A stretch of DNA of 64,000 bases from Planctomycetota bacterium. Its GTDB lineage: Bacteria > Planctomycetota > UBA1135 > GCA-002686595. This document shows, piece after piece, positions 62,664 to 64,000 of the stretch. The stretch lies in contig JADHOC010000004.1 in NCBI GenBank assembly GCA_016779205.1, forward strand, positions 124,001 through 188,000. Direction: 5' to 3'. Every line of letters starts with the position of its first letter. Position 1 is the first letter of the stretch. The position numbers and the translations under genes are program-made. A model generated the notes under the pieces. That model had not been told where the DNA came from and searched no databases. It saw nothing but the letters and a program-made list of their open reading frames with translations.

Positions 62664-64000
62664 TCAGGGGGCAGGGGCCGTCCCGGATCGGTTCCCACCG
62701 GTCACCGCCGCCTGCGCGGCCCGGGCCCCGTCGATCGCCGCGCTCATGATTCCCCCGGCGTATCCGGCCCCCTCGCCGGCGGGATAGAGGTTGGAGAAGC
62801 CCTGGGCCCGGAAGGAGCCGCGGTCCCGTGGCAATCTGACCGGCCCGGAGCTGCGGGTCTCGATCCCCACGAGCAGCCCCTCCCCTCCGGCGAAGCCCGG
62901 GATGGCGCGGTCGAAGCGACCGAGCGCGCCCTCGATGGCCTCGCGGACGCGATCCGGGAGGAGCTGGTCCACCCGCGCGGCGGTCGCGCCGAACCCGTAG
63001 CTGGTGCGCAGCTCCCCCGACGACCGCCGGCCCTCGAGGAAGTCGGAGGCCCGCTGGGCAGGGGCGGCGTACGTCCCCCCACCCGCGTCGAAGAAGCGGC
63101 GCTCCAGGTCCCGCTGGAGGTCGACGCCAGCCATGGGGCCCGTGAACCCCAGGCTCGCCACCGCGGCGGGATCGAGGGTCGTGACGAGCGCGGCGTTCGC
63201 CCACCGGGACGAGTGGCGCGAGTTACTCATCCCGTTGGTGCAGAGGCCGCCCGGCTCGCTCACGCTGGCCACGATCCGCCCTCCGGGGCACATGCAGAAC
63301 GAGTGAGCGGGGACCTCCCCCCTGCTCTGGAGGTTGTAGGAGGCAGGACCCAGCACCCCGCCCCGCGGGTCAGCGCCGTAGCGCCCCCTGGTGATCAGCT
63401 CCTGGGGATGCTCGATCCGCACCCCCACCTGGAACGGCTTGGCCTCCATCACGACCCCAGCCTCCGCGAGCCAGCCCCAGGTGTCCCTCGCGCTGTGCCC
63501 GATCGACAGCACCAGGGCGTCGAGCTCCAGGTCACCCTGGGTCGTCCTGAGCGCCCGAACCGCGCGCCCCTCGACGCCGTCCTGACACTCCACGCCCACG
63601 GCGCGGACCCCGTACAGAAAGCGCACGCCCAGCTCCTCGAGCCGCGCGCGCAACCGCGGGAGCATGCGGTGCAGCACGTCGGTGCCAATGTGCGCCCGCG
63701 CGTCGAAGGCGATGTCGGCGGGGGCTCCGGCCCGGACGAGCTCGTCGATGACCGCTGTCTCCAGGGCGTCGGAGACCCGTGTGTAGAGCTTGCCGTCCGA
63801 GTAGGTCCCCGCGCCGCCGTCCCCGAACAGCAGGTTGTTGTCGAGGTCGGGCGCGGCGCCCCTGTGGAACGCGACGACCTTCCGGCCCCGGCGCTCGATG
63901 GCCTCGCCGCGCTCCACGAGGGTCACCTCCGCGCCCGAGAGGGCCGCGGCGAGGGCAGCGAAGAGGCCGCCCGGCCCGGCCCCCACCACCACCAGCCGGC
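62664..64000 (-). CDS. COG2509-type FAD-dependent oxidoreductase, N-terminus cut by window edge
   Basis: At least 445 residues are visible and the frame stays open to base 64000. The FAD-binding motif reads VVVGAGPGGLFAALAAALSGAEVTLVERG and is preceded by Arg-Leu, so a short N-terminus lies outside. Further motifs are NNLLFGDGGAGTYSDGKLYTR, LVLSIGHSARDT, FCMCPGGRIVASVSEPGG and the C-terminal LYPAGEGAGYAGGIMSAAIDG, the second nucleotide-contact segment. This group of uncharacterised flavoprotein dehydrogenases is widespread in bacteria; its substrate is unknown. It reads toward panB, with 49 bases between. Confidence 0.88.
   Translation of the reverse strand, partial: RLVVVGAGPGGLFAALAAALSGAEVTLVERGEAIERRGRKVVAFHRGAAPDLDNNLLFGDGGAGTYSDGKLYTRVSDALETAVIDELVRAGAPADIAFDARAHIGTDVLHRMLPRLRARLEELGVRFLYGVRAVGVECQDGVEGRAVRALRTTQGDLELDALVLSIGHSARDTWGWLAEAGVVMEAKPFQVGVRIEHPQELITRGRYGADPRGGVLGPASYNLQSRGEVPAHSFCMCPGGRIVASVSEPGGLCTNGMSNSRHSSRWANAALVTTLDPAAVASLGFTGPMAGVDLQRDLERRFFDAGGGTYAAPAQRASDFLEGRRSSGELRTSYGFGATAARVDQLLPDRVREAIEGALGRFDRAIPGFAGGEGLLVGIETRSSGPVRLPRDRGSFRAQGFSNLYPAGEGAGYAGGIMSAAIDGARAAQAAVTGGNRSGTAPAP

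Overview
This is a gene-dense stretch of very GC-rich bacterial chromosome from a Gram-negative-type (diderm) organism. The envelope genes support that: lspA, a LolC/E-type permease with a LolD ATPase, lipoprotein-like signal peptides and a possible Kdo-transferase fragment. An MJ0042-type zinc ribbon fused to a membrane anchor, a 2230-residue secreted Calx-beta/malectin/kelch protein and several TPR membrane glycosyltransferases suggest a high-GC planctomycete or a close relative. That placement is an inference, because the window has no rRNA. It has no phage, insertion sequence or CRISPR, so it reads as core genome plus lineage-specific envelope genes.

Layout. 1-5181 (minus): fragment of a next gene, secA, a REC-containing protein, lspA. 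5262-6227 (plus): Xer recombinase. 6229-13099 (minus): uvrB, a HIT protein, a NahK-like sugar kinase, uvrC and a secreted unknown, probably one transcription unit. 13328-15879 (plus): two single-span membrane proteins that appear to share a C-terminal domain, closed by a perfect bidirectional terminator. 15973-18860 (minus): ggt, a stand-alone NIL-domain protein and a membrane protein. 18946-21179 (plus): a C39-like peptidase translationally coupled to a divergent alpha-oxoamine synthase. 21247-23636: a zinc-ribbon membrane protein divergent from an SPFH protein. 23700-29073: membrane protein, YceI, a cation/proton antiporter with a TrkA-N domain, and a GT39-like/TPR protein. 29156-35848: the giant secreted protein. 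36171-41712 (minus): tldD, tldE and leuS, then tRNA-Ala(GGC) at 41906-41981. 42216-46929 (plus): lysS, LolC/E-like permease, lolD, TauE/SafE. 46964-53027 (minus): GT-C-like membrane protein, xseB, ispA, dxs, nadK. 53084-55431 (plus): TMTC-like protein and a c-type cytochrome lipoprotein. 55455-58958 (minus): saccharopine-dehydrogenase-like protein, OsmC, and an amidohydrolase-fold protein that has lost its metal ligands. 59096-61088 (plus): SDR and a four-S1-domain protein. 61093-64000 (minus): CheC-like protein, panB and a COG2509-type flavoprotein cut by the window edge.

Two start modes are visible. Some genes have a Shine-Dalgarno sequence, often at overlapping junctions and several times with TTG starts. 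Others have no Shine-Dalgarno but carry a TANNNT-like -10 hexamer ending 6-7 nt before the start codon, which suggests leaderless transcripts. The observations I would follow first are that start pattern, the ligand-less amidohydrolase, the C39 peptidase/oxoamine synthase pair, and the isoprenoid/nadK operon led by a membrane glycosyltransferase-like gene.
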